A stretch of 6,584 bases of DNA from an uncultured bacterium (GTDB lineage: Bacteria > Hydrothermota > Tepidihabitantia > Tepidihabitantales > Tepidihabitantaceae), in NCBI GenBank assembly GCA_937139435.1, contig CAKZPX010000297.1, forward strand, positions 1-6,584, written 5' to 3'. Shown in pieces: positions 6,198-6,584 of this stretch. Positions within the stretch are counted from its first letter, which is position 1. Each line of letters opens with the position of its first letter. The notes under the pieces were generated by a model. The model was not told the origin of the DNA. It did not search any database and saw only the letters and a list, made by a program, of their open reading frames with translations. A program made the position numbers and the translations under genes.

Positions 6198-6584
6198 TCA
6201 TTTTTTAGCCGCGATCGCATCCCATACCCGCAGAAAGTTATCACCCAGTATTTTCCCGATAACATCTTCCTGGTAACCCAGTTTCAGTAGCCGGGCGCTA
6301 ATCTCCGGTAACCGGCTCACATCCTCCAACCCCTTTAACCGACCGGAAAAGCCATCAAAGTCTGAACCCAGTCCGATACAGCTTGCCCCGAAGTGCTGAA
6401 CCACATAGTCAATTGAGCGGACAACATCATTCACCGTTGCCTTTTCCGGTTCTGACCGGAGAAAGGAGGGCAGAAACACCTGTCCCATAATCCCGCCTTT
6501 ATCAGCCAGGGCGCGCAGTTGCCCCTTTTTCAGGTTGCGGTTGTGCGGGCGCAGGGCATAAACCCCGGAATGCGAGGCGATCAC
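6198..6584 (-). CDS. Membrane dipeptidase (peptidase family M19), C-terminal part
   Basis: Only the last 128 residues are in the window; the 5' end lies beyond 6584. The apparent GTG at the edge is the Val of VIASHS, an internal strand, not a start. M19 enzymes are binuclear zinc hydrolases with a TIM-barrel fold that cleave dipeptides, including those with a D-residue at the C-terminal side. Visible landmarks, counted from the first visible residue, are SHS with His5 (matches the zinc ligand His219 of human renal dipeptidase), Arg16 in HNRN (matches substrate-binding Arg230, same spacing of 11), and GLGSDFDG with Asp75 (matches active-site Asp288). The tail GLEDVSRLPEI...DNFLRVWDAI is the conserved helical end. 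There is no membrane anchor in this part, and bacterial members are usually soluble. The stop is TGA at 6200-6198, followed at once by the next promoter. The missing N-terminal half should contain the HxD and Glu zinc ligands. Confidence 0.92.
   Translation of the reverse strand: MIASHSGVYALRPHNRNLKKGQLRALADKGGIMGQVFLPSFLRSEPEKATVNDVVRSIDYVVQHFGASCIGLGSDFDGFSGRLKGLEDVSRLPEISARLLKLGYQEDVIGKILGDNFLRVWDAIAAKK

Noticed and set aside
6582..6584. GTG at the right edge as start of the dipeptidase
   Set aside because: It encodes the Val of the conserved VIASHS strand. The protein lacks its N-terminal zinc ligands here, so the gene continues outside the window.

Overview
The window reads as chromosomal DNA, roughly 50% GC, from a bacterium with an outer membrane and a type IX-like secretion route. 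The evidence is a very large secreted gingipain-type (C25) protein ending in a C-terminal sorting domain, a lipoprotein with a clear lipobox, and sigma70-type promoters close to consensus. This fits the FCB group or WOR-3 (Stahlbacteria)-like candidate phyla. That placement is inferred from gene style; no marker gene is present.

Layout, left to right. (1) Positions 1-785, minus strand: the N-terminal 261 residues of a polytopic GT-C glycosyltransferase-like membrane protein of the TMTC/PMT-related type. It starts at a GTG and runs out of the window. (2) Positions 786-885: a compact divergent control region with two back-to-back TTGACA boxes. The rightward promoter is a perfect TTGACA-N16-TATAAT. 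(3) Positions 886-1755, plus strand: a 289-residue lipoprotein whose body resembles DUF3108. (4) Positions 1756-2613: about 850 bases without an intact gene. The left part holds only short inverted repeats. From about 1996 the plus strand carries discontinuous protein-like pieces, best read as a decayed secreted-protein gene whose last stop overlaps the end of the next gene. (5) Positions 2610-6116, minus strand: a 1168-residue secreted C25-family cysteine peptidase. Its order is signal peptide, propeptide, His/Cys catalytic domain, Ig-like domain, Ca-motif beta domain, a ~290-residue unassigned beta module and a type A sorting domain. (6) Positions 6117-6197: its own promoter. (7) Positions 6198-6584, minus strand: the C-terminal 128 residues of a membrane dipeptidase (peptidase family M19), running off the right edge.

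The genes do not form one operon. The glycosyltransferase and lipoprotein are divergently transcribed. The peptidase has its own promoter right behind the dipeptidase stop codon. A loose shared theme is the cell envelope and extracellular peptide turnover: the C25 protein may cut proteins outside the cell and the dipeptidase may finish small peptides, but that link is inference. I see no tRNA, rRNA, CRISPR array, insertion sequence or defence system. The most unusual items are the unassigned module of the C25 protein, the relic gene, and the substituted acidic motif of the glycosyltransferase.
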